64,000 nt of DNA from Bacillota bacterium (GTDB lineage: Bacteria > Bacillota > Bacilli > Paenibacillales > NBRC-103111): the NCBI GenBank assembly GCA_023388055.1, contig JAEWGW010000011.1:186001-250000 (forward strand), given 5' to 3'. Below the pieces are notes generated by a model that worked only from the letters and a program-made list of their open reading frames with translations, did not search any database and was not told where the DNA came from. Shown here in pieces: positions 29,001 through 37,372 of this stretch (position 1 is the first letter of the stretch; each line of letters starts with the position of its first letter). The position numbers and the translations under genes were made by a program.

Positions 29001-32000
29001 TCCAAGGATCTGTACAACTGGGTGGATATGGGGGTTGCGCTGTATCCCCACCGGATGTTCCCCATGGAGAAAACAGCGGATGGCACCGGAGTTCAGCTGA
29101 GCAATACCCGCCTGGCCGAGCTGAAGGCAAGGGCTATGGCGGCACCCGGAGTGGATCTGAACGAAATGGGCCAGCCTCTGACCCAGGCGGATATTGATGG
29201 TGCCCGGGATTTCCTGCAGGCTTATGTGGACCGGAGCGCTCATCCCGGCTACAGCAGAAGTGCCGACGCGGGCTTCGACTACACAGCGGCTGTTTATGAT
29301 GAGGCTAGCCTGAGGCTTGCTTTTGACCGCACCTATGCCTATTACACCATCATGGAACGCCCAAAAATGCTATATAACGAACAAACCGGCAAATATGTGA
29401 TCGTGTACCATGCAGACGGTCCCACAGATGCGCGGATAATGGAGCAGTTCGATACCCTGGCGAGCGACCCTGTGTATAACACCGGAATAAGCCGGTACAG
29501 CCGGGCGCAAATGGGCTTTGCCGTATCGGATACCCCCTTCGGCCCCTTCAAGCTGGTGAATGCCCAGAAAATGAACTACGTGGAGGGCAATTACGACAGC
29601 AACAAGGGTATGGCCCGGGATATGACTGTATTCCAGGATGACGACGGCAAGGCGTACGCCATTTATTCCAGTGAGGAGAACAAGTACACGTATGTTTCCC
29701 TGCTGAATGAGACGTACACGGCGCCTGCGCAGGACGGCACAGCAGGGCTGGGCGAAACCTTCACGGCCCGGGTATTCCCGGATGCCAGCCGGGAGGCTCC
29801 GGCAGTGTTCAAGTATGACGGATATTATTACTTCATCACCTCCGGCACAACAGGCTGGGATCCGAACCCGTCCATTGCGTACCGGGCCAATCATATTTTT
29901 GGCAATACGGAGGATGGAGGCAAAACCTTCACCCCTTATACCAAGCTGGGGAATCCGTTCCCCAACGACAGCACCAACACGTCCTATCGGACGCAGTCTA
30001 CTGCGGTAATTCCTTATGATGCTGAAAACGGGCTGTTTATCTACATGGGCGACCGCTGGATTCAGCGGGCACTGGATACCTCCGGCTATGCCTGGGTTCC
30101 CCTGCGTATCACGTCCAACGGCACCCAGATTGAAGGGCAAACTCTAAGCAACTGGACTCTTGACATGCTGGATGGTTACAGTCCGCTGAAGGTGCTGACC
30201 CCTGTGACCAAGACCTTCCGTTTGGGTGAAGCTCTTGAGCTGCCATTAACCCTGGATGTGCAAAAGGGCAAAGCTGTCTCTCGGGATATCCCAGTGACCT
30301 GGGACCCGACCAGTGTGGAGGCGGCAAGGCTTACCGTTGGAGCCACCTCTGTAAAAGGAACCCTTGGCGGCGTTTTGGCAGGCAGCCGGGTGGATGTGGA
30401 GGTTTCGGTTGCTCTGCCGCAGAATCTGCAGTATTTCGTCAATCCGGCATCTGATGATGTACCGCAATATGCCCGACTGGTGGAGGCCTACAAAACATCC
30501 ACAGGCAGATCCCTGCTGAATGAGGCTGCAGAGCAAGAGTATGATCCTGCAAGTGGTAAAATATGGGGATATTACGGTAATAACAGCACCTTGAGGGCCA
30601 ACACAGCGGATATTTTCCAAAGTCTGCGTTATGTGAACAGCTCCTCCGAACGGAGTCTGACCTACAAGTTCGATCTGGAAAAAGGCGATTATACCGTCTA
30701 CATGGGCTTCTACGATCCCTGGTTCTCCAGCTCCCAGTCCAAACGGGTTGCCAATACGGTGATTAATGGTGTTACCGTAGAAAGCGGGAGAATTATTAAT
30801 GCTTCCTATGCGGTTGCGGAGCATAAGGGAATGGTCATGAATGAGGACGGGACCATGGAAATTACGGTGGCTCCCGCCAATTCCGGCAGCAATACGGATG
30901 TGCAGCTTAGCTGGATCATGATTACCCAAACGCCAGGTGCGGACGCGGTAAAACCGGTGATTACTCTTCTGGGAGAAGATCCGGCATACGTAAACAAAGG
31001 CGCGGTATACACCGACGCGGGAGCGACGGCGTCCGATAACCGGGACGGAAATATAACAGACCGGATCATCACCACCTACAGCTGGAACGGGCTTCCCGCA
31101 CCAGAAGTCAGCACCGTAACGGAAGCCACCTACAAGGTGCACTACAATGTCTCCGATACGGCAGGCAATCAGGCGGCAGAGGTGACACGCACGGTTGTGG
31201 TGAAGGCTCCTCCGACTGAGCCGGATACAGTGAAGCCGGAGATCACCCTGTTGGGGCAGGAGCTGGTGACCCTGGGGATAGGCTCAGCGTATACGGATGC
31301 AGGAGCGAAGGCTGTGGACGACCGGGACGGGAATATTACGGACCGGATCATCACTTCCTACAGCTGGAACGGGCTTCCCGCAGCAGGAGTCAGTACGGTG
31401 ACAGAAGCCACCTACATGGTGCATTACAATGTCAGCGACCTGGCAGGCAACTGGGCCAATGAGGTGACAAGGACAGTCACGGTCGTCACATATGGCGGTC
31501 CGGATGTGATGAAGCCGGTCATTACCCTGCTTGGTGACGCAACCATTACGTTGGATAATGGATTAGTTTATCTTGACCCGGGCGCCATTGCGGCAGATGA
31601 TCAAGACGGCATTATCACGGACCGGATCGTGATCGCGATTACCTTCGGCGGAAAGTCTGTTGCGGCTATCGACACCCTTGTGGCCGGCACCTATACCGTC
31701 CATTACAATGTGCAGGATGCGGCAGGCAACGCGGCGGCGGAGGTGACTCGCACGGTGATTGTTCGGGAAGCCGTTAAACCTTCCAATGAAGATGACGATA
31801 CGACACCTGTCCCAGCGCCAGTCCCGGCACCTGTGGCCCAGATTCCGGCTGGTACCCAGCAGGTGAACCTGGACGATCTGAAGCCGGATGGGCAAGGAAG
31901 CTACACCGTTCAATGGAGCACGGAAAAGGAAACGCTTCTGCTTTCGGCGCAGCTGGCCAATACTGTGGAAGCTGGCGGCACCTTGAAGCTGGTGAAGGAT

Positions 32001-32972
32001 CAGGCCGTTCTTGCCCTCACTGGGCAAACCCTGCAGAGGCTATTGGCAGAAGCCGGAGAAGGGAAGGAAGCATCGATTAAGATTACATCTGTGACCGGCG
32101 ATTCCCGTTCCGTTAAGCAGGTTATGGAGGAAGCATCCCTTCCGGCGGGTGTGCAATGGAAAGCCGCCAGCGGCTTGTACACCATCCGGCTGGAAGTGGT
32201 GGCCTCCGACGGTAAAACACTTCCCGCTGCTTCCGCGTTGAGTAATGAGACGGTTCAGCTGTTCATCCCAACTGGCCCTGCTGCCGACCCGGATTTGTTG
32301 GGTGTGTACAGGATCGGGGCAGACGGCAAGCCGGTTTATCTGGGAGGCGAGTGGAGCAACGGCGCCATAACCGCAACCGTCCCGCCGACAGGCCAATATG
32401 TTGTTCTGGCTTACGAACGCAGCTTCGCAGATGTGGACAGCAGTCATTGGGCCAACACCGTCATCACCCGTATGGCAGCCAAGCATGTGATTAACGGAGT
32501 GGACGATACCCGATTTGAACCGCAGGGTTCGGTAACACGGGCCGAGTTTGCCGCCATGCTGGTACGCCTCTTGGCCATCCAGCCTGCCGACAGTAAAGCG
32601 GCCGCCGGATTCACCGATGTGCCGCAGGAGGCCTGGTATGCCGAAGCAGTAGCAGCTGCTGCTCATGCGGGGCTGGTTACAGGACGCAGCACTGACGGCT
32701 TCGAGCCGGACGGCACCATATCCCGGCAGGAAATGGCAGTGATGCTCATGAGAGCATTTGCATTCAAGACCGGGCGGCAGCCCGCAGGCCAGTCGGACAT
32801 CAGCTTCACGGATGCCGCCCAAATCGGTGACTGGGCCACGGACGCTGTAACCGCTGCAGGTGCGGCAGGGCTGCTCCAGGGCCGGGAGAACGGACAGTTC
32901 GCTCCCCAGGAACAGCTGACCCGGGCCGAAAGTGTGCAGGTGCTGTACAATTTATTGAAAAGCTTGAAGTAA
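23016..32972 (+). CDS. Giant SLH-anchored multidomain enzyme: GH59-like plus GH43_24-like galactanase
   Basis: A 3318-residue surface protein. Order (residues, rough): signal 1-37; Ig-like (Big_4) 39-110; YFVDSGT beta-module 115-308; GH59-like barrel 311-805 with Glu485 (HINEHAP) and Glu578 (IWNSEAQ) as the probable pair; LamG-like 845-1071; beta-sandwich 1097-1208; helical FIVAR-like 1214-1284; Ig plus beta-module 1289-1536; linker domain 1539-1637; Ig plus beta-module 1642-1909; GH43_24-like propeller 1914-2392; Ig plus beta-module 2394-2640; three DUF5011-like Ig domains 2645-2921; unknown 2947-3137; three SLH domains to the end. GH59 acts on beta-galactosides and GH43_24 is exo-beta-1,3-galactanase, so type II galactan is the likely target (inference). 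The start follows AAGGAGGA; a 42-residue longer frame lacks a signal peptide. Confidence 0.85.
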   Translation: MKRKQTLGSRLCALVMVAVLLAGLFQTVLPPQRASAAVPETVYAAAYAGATTTAGTSLPNAIELGGEQSAVTWLIGTDTFAIPYDIATVTGTAANGTPVTANVVVLPPQNSPLVYFVDSGTGPDWANPPAGTDKKPVIRSLFYEAVTKLSGMHLANEVSDQIFNMTGEPNNTWGAVVGLRANSTRTDPLQSPDGAAAGDSTDLYRIGLRTGNNSISYKLTLVPGTYTLTSGFFDWYGTRSRETKPRIEYTDTSGAVKTLQLDQYNTNATTQVSSEFTLPADANASVPVTLTYANVSGEAPILSWFSVAQGGIKTMIEDARKAIASTVKVLLDGNDIKANNVNGLTFKGFGVLSANSTSALLMDYKAEHPEQYTELLQVLFGGEHPLMSHVKIEMGNDRNNSTGPDPATMRTADEPANVTRHPGFQLAADAKAVNPNLKVSILRWSAPAWADNNNDKIYTWYKNTILAAYRQYGYMVDYVNPHINEHAPDLNWTRQYAAKVRNDTEGFLSPEEKALYNRMEFVISDEVGIGSFGGSLVSDATLRDVVAAAGYHYNTDDDSAGNFKKLAEQFDLEIWNSEAQATFSNSAFRPHNNVKDPSAAGTGIGGTGSALEMGNTIIKGFVNSRRTHFIYQPAIGSFYEGGQYSFKELVSARDPWSGWIHYDAGLAVLQHFNWFMKAGWENETNTAGIWRAVPQASSTGATGTNPVSGRNGIPNYMTAAAPDKSNFSTVIVNDSEYERIYKLQTVNMAFSAGKPPLEVWETRAAEAGEAFNSRYMQYLGEAAADGAGIYTVKVKPYSIVTVTSLDNDGNPDYRKPLPVEGERTVLDTDATGAVQNTADSILYADDFDYSGQTVPVIGAGGLITGTEGYVDSRGGPKGAIPRYTHDRNGAFEAYLDETTGNYVLRQQLDRSIMGLGGTWNNGEPVTAIGDNRWVNYRASVDVSFENNSTQGGANYAAIGARYQGGGSSHSITGTPYVLKFWFDGGWQLLVNNSQVASGNAATGTGGVKLDGFDTAHNAWHKLGIEAAGGKITAYLDGVKLATYTDPNPKLSGRVDLASGYYFTRFDNLVVEKLDGYEPYYTELLDNLEMTDLAPVPQQKLVYSGSWNHTNGQGMYIYQRSISASQGAGAALSYTFTGTGLDLLGPNDGTAKLEVTVDGMTIAKAAPTIASKELYQTYTLRGLKYGQHTVEVKVVSGNLSVDAVAVVPGLAHGAPDTAALQTANAAAQTVTRQPEYTEADWQRFVAMRTSVEEALTDPAAYRLDQEGVEQLAARLTAAEHQLYMGDIISLASPIYVATYTGTAPVLPQNVEANHQDGSTSMVKVDWKVPDAAFSNSYETVSVKGTYGNLETAAFVEVVPPGLVYFVDPGVTVDGDTPPYTLIKGLVGEALLNNKADQPSTGDSVWGHTPANSNYQMKGLGGDVVATDKGQTGVYGSNTRNNPLGYVFPLTAGKYTITSFHRDWWNNTNRTMDISLSYKDAQGATVTEPIKSGLVAGPNGVSVSHSFTLPVDGTVKLVINNTYSGNQASVVSYVAVAKRVPSPADVQAVQEAKGILEGAAYSIERTAANTEEDVRTWLRQTISGLPGFTGTGVTVGDIAFTSFQASSGVAPGSFSFTAALSKGEAEASAAASGTIKAPVVDTSRTTQAFAAYAGTAPQLPQLVRLADGDPEYPVTRWTTDGGTAVTAADFETPFETVPVSGTYNDGSGEKQFQAYVEVIPSGLKYFIDPGASNPAVYEAVSKLAGGTLLNSSANQLYNEGSGSGWGYTALSSTGAVKPIINKSAQPDLDKNATGIMIDGGDPLSTLTYRLGGLEGGKSYRFTSYHRLWWDNEMPLKIAVEYSQNGKTVTQQVNRLHLDHAGHSRQVEFSLNLPVGASDVRYVLTNVGSYTDGPGAGKTNKNAAISWLAVEELAAPAQSPVYSSLGGVAGENTDVWFDTNGVPIQAHGGQVTWVEHITWNGNEPSYTAAPAEGDGAWLWVGEDKTYGGRPIGGIHTYVSKDLYNWVDMGVALYPHRMFPMEKTADGTGVQLSNTRLAELKARAMAAPGVDLNEMGQPLTQADIDGARDFLQAYVDRSAHPGYSRSADAGFDYTAAVYDEASLRLAFDRTYAYYTIMERPKMLYNEQTGKYVIVYHADGPTDARIMEQFDTLASDPVYNTGISRYSRAQMGFAVSDTPFGPFKLVNAQKMNYVEGNYDSNKGMARDMTVFQDDDGKAYAIYSSEENKYTYVSLLNETYTAPAQDGTAGLGETFTARVFPDASREAPAVFKYDGYYYFITSGTTGWDPNPSIAYRANHIFGNTEDGGKTFTPYTKLGNPFPNDSTNTSYRTQSTAVIPYDAENGLFIYMGDRWIQRALDTSGYAWVPLRITSNGTQIEGQTLSNWTLDMLDGYSPLKVLTPVTKTFRLGEALELPLTLDVQKGKAVSRDIPVTWDPTSVEAARLTVGATSVKGTLGGVLAGSRVDVEVSVALPQNLQYFVNPASDDVPQYARLVEAYKTSTGRSLLNEAAEQEYDPASGKIWGYYGNNSTLRANTADIFQSLRYVNSSSERSLTYKFDLEKGDYTVYMGFYDPWFSSSQSKRVANTVINGVTVESGRIINASYAVAEHKGMVMNEDGTMEITVAPANSGSNTDVQLSWIMITQTPGADAVKPVITLLGEDPAYVNKGAVYTDAGATASDNRDGNITDRIITTYSWNGLPAPEVSTVTEATYKVHYNVSDTAGNQAAEVTRTVVVKAPPTEPDTVKPEITLLGQELVTLGIGSAYTDAGAKAVDDRDGNITDRIITSYSWNGLPAAGVSTVTEATYMVHYNVSDLAGNWANEVTRTVTVVTYGGPDVMKPVITLLGDATITLDNGLVYLDPGAIAADDQDGIITDRIVIAITFGGKSVAAIDTLVAGTYTVHYNVQDAAGNAAAEVTRTVIVREAVKPSNEDDDTTPVPAPVPAPVAQIPAGTQQVNLDDLKPDGQGSYTVQWSTEKETLLLSAQLANTVEAGGTLKLVKDQAVLALTGQTLQRLLAEAGEGKEASIKITSVTGDSRSVKQVMEEASLPAGVQWKAASGLYTIRLEVVASDGKTLPAASALSNETVQLFIPTGPAADPDLLGVYRIGADGKPVYLGGEWSNGAITATVPPTGQYVVLAYERSFADVDSSHWANTVITRMAAKHVINGVDDTRFEPQGSVTRAEFAAMLVRLLAIQPADSKAAAGFTDVPQEAWYAEAVAAAAHAGLVTGRSTDGFEPDGTISRQEMAVMLMRAFAFKTGRQPAGQSDISFTDAAQIGDWATDAVTAAGAAGLLQGRENGQFAPQEQLTRAESVQVLYNLLKSLK

Positions 32973-33015
32973 TTGCGTAGAGTCTGAAGCCATTCATATG
33001 ACTGCAAGAACGAAG

Positions 33016-33053
33016 AAGAAGCGCGGCGTTAGTTGCTGCGCTTCTTTTGTTTT
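33016..33053 (+). terminator. Rho-independent terminator after the giant gene
   Basis: AAGAAGCGC (33016-33024) and GCGCTTCTT (33038-33046) form a 9-bp stem followed by TTGTTTT. Confidence 0.8.
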
Positions 33054-33123
33054 GCCGAAAATTGATCCGCTATTGATACTCCGGCATTATTACCATTTTG
33101 AAGTAAAACAGGCATGCGTTGGG

Positions 33124-33151
33124 ACACGCAGGGATTATCAGACATAGCATA
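33124..33151 (+). promoter_or_regulatory. Candidate SigK-type promoter for the collagen-like cluster
   Basis: CATAGCATA (33143-33151) matches the SigK -10 consensus CATANNNTA exactly, with ACAC (33124-33127) 15 bp upstream as an AC-type -35. SigK drives late mother-cell spore coat and exosporium genes. The match is short, so it needs a test. The rest of 33054-33349 shows no gene. Confidence 0.4.
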
Positions 33152-33349
33152 TCGTGTTTAGTTGGTTCCGGCTCGTCCGCCTTGAAGAATGAATGGCGCC
33201 ATGGCGGAAGCGGAATAGCTGAACAAAGCGCTTGCCGGCAGCAGGAATTAGGCTTGTGGAAAGGGGGATGGCGCGGTCATAGGTTGCTGTGTTTGCAAAG
33301 GTTGGATGGCAGCAGATTTTGAAATCACTTGGAAGAGGAGTTGTGTCGA

Positions 33350-34606
33350 ATGTCTTTATTTACTCCAATTCTATTGGGGAATCCCGGTGCGACAGTCAGC
33401 TTAACCGCCACAGTGGAGCAGTCGGAAAGTCATCCGCTCTCCCAGATTCATTTCAGTTTTCCCGTACGATACCGGCTTCAACAGACAGGAAGCTATCTGC
33501 TGGTTCTGGGAATTGAGCTGGTAAAGAATGGTCAGGTCATCAAAATTGTCACAGACCCGTATACGGGAACCGGCGCTGCCAATGACTTGGTAGCAGCTGA
33601 AATTGATTTTTATATTCAGGATACGTTACCAGCCGGTACCCATCAATATGAAGGACTCGTAAGAGTACTGGCTTATCAAAACGTGCAGGCTAATCCGGAG
33701 CTTGGCACCCCGGCTACGGTTGTCCATCTGTCTGCGGATGCTGAAGCAATCGGATCTACCGGATCCACGGGTCCAACCGGTCCTAGAGGTGCGACAGGTC
33801 CAACCGGCCCCACCGGAACAACTGGCAGTACAGGTCCAAACGGGTATGGAACTACAGGAGCCACAGGCGCCACAGGGGCCACAGGCCCTCAAGGAGCATT
33901 TATTCAGAATACTGGTGCAACAGGTCCAACGGGTCCGACAGGTCCAACAGGCATTGGCGTCACCGGCCCAACCGGACCAAGCGGTATGGGTGCGACAGGC
34001 CCAACGGGAATGGACATTGCCGGTGCAACCGGCCCTCGCGGAGAAACAGGAAGTACAGGAGCCCCAGGCCAGGATACAATTACAGGCCCGACAGGTCCTA
34101 GAGGTGCCACCGGTCCCAAGGGTCCAACCGGTCAAGGTTATACCGGACCCGGTCAGGGACTTCCCGGCAAAGCCTACAGCCGGAGTGACAATCAATTCGA
34201 TATTTATAACCCTTCACAGAATTGGGTGGAGGTAGGACGGATTTCGAATGTGGTTGTGCCCGTTTCCCCTCCCTCATTGCTGCGTTCCGTTGTATTGCTC
34301 AAGGGTGGCTTCGATATCAGCTATACCAATATTCTGGATACCGACGGAAATGCTACCATCGACTATCGTGTGCTTCGTGATGGTGCAGAGGTTAAGTCCT
34401 TCAGGTATACGGATGTCCGGGCTGCTTCAGATTATACGGCATTTAATATGATTTGGCTGCCGGTTCTTCTTTTGGACAATGCTCCGCAAGGCACACATGA
34501 ATATATTATTCAAGCAAGATATACCGAATTGTCAGGCACCCCCAGGGTCATGAATACGTCTCAACAGACGTTCGCAGCATTTCTTGTTTATGAAGCTTTG
34601 GTGTAA
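33350..34606 (+). CDS. Collagen-like protein 1 (exosporium-type)
   Basis: A 418-residue protein with no signal peptide. A beta-rich N-terminal domain (about 1-130, starting MSLFTPILLGNPG) is followed by an interrupted Gly-X-Y tract (about 135-275, mostly GPTG and GATG) and a beta-rich C-terminal domain (about 290-418). BclA-like spore filament proteins have a collagen tract and a C-terminal trimer domain; here both ends are folded domains. The start at 33350 follows GAAGAGGAG. It is the first of four tandem paralogues. Confidence 0.85.
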   Translation: MSLFTPILLGNPGATVSLTATVEQSESHPLSQIHFSFPVRYRLQQTGSYLLVLGIELVKNGQVIKIVTDPYTGTGAANDLVAAEIDFYIQDTLPAGTHQYEGLVRVLAYQNVQANPELGTPATVVHLSADAEAIGSTGSTGPTGPRGATGPTGPTGTTGSTGPNGYGTTGATGATGATGPQGAFIQNTGATGPTGPTGPTGIGVTGPTGPSGMGATGPTGMDIAGATGPRGETGSTGAPGQDTITGPTGPRGATGPKGPTGQGYTGPGQGLPGKAYSRSDNQFDIYNPSQNWVEVGRISNVVVPVSPPSLLRSVVLLKGGFDISYTNILDTDGNATIDYRVLRDGAEVKSFRYTDVRAASDYTAFNMIWLPVLLLDNAPQGTHEYIIQARYTELSGTPRVMNTSQQTFAAFLVYEALV

Positions 34607-34659
34607 AAACAAAACAAACCAGTTTTTTTACAATGCTGTATGCGAAGGAGTTGTACAGG

Positions 34660-35871
34660 ATGCCAAACTTTATTTCCCTCCCCGTCACCAGCGGAGCGAG
34701 TGCTGTTCTGAATGAAGTATCGCTCTTGGCGGAAGAGACGTATCCTCTCGCAGAGGTTAGCTTTATTTTTCCGTTGTTGCTGCATACGGAGACTACGGGC
34801 AGATACCAACTATTTATGCAATATACCATCAGCCGAAACGGAACGCCTGTATTGGTTCGCAATGTAACCGTAGAAGGCAATGGTGCTTCCGGAGAGCAGC
34901 TTCAAACCCAGGCCTTTGTTAATTATAAGGAACCTCTGGCAGCGGGACTGCACACATTTACCATTCAGGTTACCATCCTTCTCGCTGTAAATCTTGCATC
35001 GGAAATTGTTGCCTTAAATCCGCTCCTGCAAACCAAACCCGGCGAGCTTTTGCTGGATGGCCCGACAGGTCCCACAGGTCCTACCGGCCCTGCCGGTCTG
35101 ACAGGTTCTACGGGTGCTACGGGACCTGACGGTCAAACGGGTGCTACCGGAGCCGGTGCTGCCGGAGCAACCGGTCCCACCGGCCCAAGCGGTTCCACTG
35201 GTCCTACCGGATACGGAAATGGTCTGACGGGTTCCACCGGTGCAACAGGTGAGCCGGGAGACGGGGTAACCGGAGCCACAGGGCCGTCCGGGCCCGGCAT
35301 TACTGGGCCTACAGGTCCGGCGGGAGTCGGCCCTACAGGTCCCACCGGTGCAACCGGCCCCACAGGACCACGCGGAGCAACAGGGTCGGCAATGGGACTT
35401 ACAGGTCCTGCAGGCGCTAGCGGTGCAACCGGCCCCACCGGATTTAATGGGGTGGCAGCGGTGGAAACCCCAATTTGTTATTCCGTCAGCTTGCCGGCAC
35501 CCGTAACGTTAGACTCTAACCCGGGAAGTATAAGTGAATTTCTTGCGCTGCCTTATTCCTTTGATATGGATCGCGGCACAATTGATGGTTATATCCAAGT
35601 CCGAATCAGTGCACTCAGCGCTTACAACGGCAGCGGCCAAGTTTCCTTCCGTTACCTGGTGCATGCCGGATTGGATCAAATCAATGAGCTTGCATATCCG
35701 GCCGCAGGACAGGATCTGCTGGAGATGGTATTGCCCATTCGTATGGATGTCGTTCATCAGTGGTCGGGTGTATGGATGGATCTGGATTATTCGACACCGG
35801 CTGATGGCCAATTTGAGATTACCATTATTCAAGCAGCCCTTAATCTGACTGTGTATGATTACGAGCATTAA
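34660..35871 (+). CDS. Collagen-like protein 2 (exosporium-type)
   Basis: A 403-residue paralogue 53 bp downstream. N-terminal domain about 1-130 (MPNFISLPV), Gly-X-Y tract about 135-270 with several one-residue breaks, C-terminal domain about 280-403. Its N-terminal domain is the most diverged of the four, but the AGLHTFTIQVTI strand near its end lines up with AGTHIYDLKVRV in copy 3. The start at 34660 follows AAGGAG at the right distance. Confidence 0.85.
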   Translation: MPNFISLPVTSGASAVLNEVSLLAEETYPLAEVSFIFPLLLHTETTGRYQLFMQYTISRNGTPVLVRNVTVEGNGASGEQLQTQAFVNYKEPLAAGLHTFTIQVTILLAVNLASEIVALNPLLQTKPGELLLDGPTGPTGPTGPAGLTGSTGATGPDGQTGATGAGAAGATGPTGPSGSTGPTGYGNGLTGSTGATGEPGDGVTGATGPSGPGITGPTGPAGVGPTGPTGATGPTGPRGATGSAMGLTGPAGASGATGPTGFNGVAAVETPICYSVSLPAPVTLDSNPGSISEFLALPYSFDMDRGTIDGYIQVRISALSAYNGSGQVSFRYLVHAGLDQINELAYPAAGQDLLEMVLPIRMDVVHQWSGVWMDLDYSTPADGQFEITIIQAALNLTVYDYEH

Positions 35872-35932
35872 TTAACCCCGAAGCTTGAAGGGATGCTAGA
35901 AAATAAGGAATATGTAGGAGGAGCGGTGAGCT

Positions 35933-37171
35933 ATGTCATTTACACCTCTTATTCTGGGAAGACCAGGCCCGGAGGTTCATTTGCCCGTCACTCTGGTCAC
36001 GGATTATGATCAAACCAGCATGCTGCTCAGTTTCCAGGTGCCTTTTAAGGTGTCTACGGTAACCCCCGGGAACGGAGCGTTATATATCGAGTGGGAGCTT
36101 GTGCGCGGAGATGAATTGGTGGCGAAGCAGATGACCCCGATTATGGTCCAAACATCTGCGGGTGAAGAGCTGCTGCTTAGTGAAACCATTGATTTCATTG
36201 ATAGCGCAGGTGCAGGAACCCACATATATGATTTAAAAGTCCGTGTGATTTCCTTCAATAATATCGCGGCTCAGCCTCTTTTGGGCCGGCCCCATGTTGG
36301 AACGAGGCTGCCGGCGGATGAACCGGCCATTCTGATCGGCCTAACGGGGGTAACGGGAGCTACTGGGGCCAGCGGTCCTCAGGGACGGACAGGAGCAACA
36401 GGTGCAAGGGGAGCTACAGGCCCCACAGGCATGGGGTTAGCAGGTTTTACCGGACCTACGGGAAGACAAGGTCCAACCGGCTCAATGGGATTACCTGATG
36501 GCACTGAGTCCGTAACGGGTTCCACAGGAGCAACCGGCCCGAAGGGAGCTACGGGTGTTGGTTCCACCGGTCCGACCGGCCCAATGGGCTTCGGGGCTAC
36601 CGGACCTGCAGGTCTGGGAATGACCGGACCCACAGGCGAAACGGGTAATCCCGGACCTACGGGAATGTCCGGTGCCGATGCAACTGTTTTGGGAGCTACC
36701 GGTCCAACAGGTTTTGCCGGAGGCAGAGGAGCACAAGGGGAGGATTATTCCGCAGTCCGTTCATCAGGCAGATTATCCGATAGCAGCAGTCAATCGCCTG
36801 TTAACGTGCCCGCTTTCACCGGTGCCGTTAGCTGGACTACGCTTCAAGCACTCCCGCCGCTTCCTGTCACCCCGGGTCAGAGTGTCTTATTGGAGCTTCT
36901 GACAGATATTCAATACGACAGCGGTCCGGACTACGGGATAAATGCTTATTACCAAATAGTAGAGCAAACAGCAGACGAGGTCATTCAAACCGGTGTGATT
37001 GCCTTTGGATGGAATGCAGGTAATAACCGTTACACCTCAGTCATCAACGGGTTGGATACCGCAATGTTAAGTACCACAAAGGAGTATTCGCTCCAAGTTA
37101 GAGCATTAGCTTATGCTTTTACAGTGCAGTATTGGAATTTCAGGGCAACTGTAATCGAAGAAGTAAACTAA
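35933..37171 (+). CDS. Collagen-like protein 3 (exosporium-type)
   Basis: A 412-residue paralogue. The N-terminal domain (about 1-137) begins MSFTPLILGRPGP, the Gly-X-Y tract spans about 138-265, and the C-terminal domain covers about 275-412. The leader TAGGAGGAGCGG is shared almost exactly with copy 4, and both end domains are closely similar to copy 4. A strong terminator follows. Confidence 0.85.
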   Translation: MSFTPLILGRPGPEVHLPVTLVTDYDQTSMLLSFQVPFKVSTVTPGNGALYIEWELVRGDELVAKQMTPIMVQTSAGEELLLSETIDFIDSAGAGTHIYDLKVRVISFNNIAAQPLLGRPHVGTRLPADEPAILIGLTGVTGATGASGPQGRTGATGARGATGPTGMGLAGFTGPTGRQGPTGSMGLPDGTESVTGSTGATGPKGATGVGSTGPTGPMGFGATGPAGLGMTGPTGETGNPGPTGMSGADATVLGATGPTGFAGGRGAQGEDYSAVRSSGRLSDSSSQSPVNVPAFTGAVSWTTLQALPPLPVTPGQSVLLELLTDIQYDSGPDYGINAYYQIVEQTADEVIQTGVIAFGWNAGNNRYTSVINGLDTAMLSTTKEYSLQVRALAYAFTVQYWNFRATVIEEVN

Positions 37172-37178
37172 CAGCAAG

Positions 37179-37214
37179 CTCCTCTTCAAACCTGGTGTTT
37201 GGGGGGGAGTTTTT
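37179..37214 (+). terminator. Rho-independent terminator between collagen-like genes 3 and 4
   Basis: A 13-bp stem (37179-37191 with 37197-37209, several G-U pairs) around a 5-nt loop is followed by five T. Copy 4 must be read from its own promoter or by read-through. Confidence 0.8.
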
Positions 37215-37372
37215 GCAACTTACTGGTATTTATTCCAAGCCCCAAGCCCATTTCTATGTCCGCACGGTCCATTACGGGCTATATACAGGTGCAACTGAAA
37301 CCACAACACACATATACTGGTACTCCAAATGGATTTCCTTGAGACTATGTGCTGTAGGAGGAGCGGAAGGTT

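Noticed and set aside
33626..35438. Antisense frames rich in GPVAP and similar in the collagen genes
   Set aside because: They are reverse readings of the Gly-Pro-Thr triplets.
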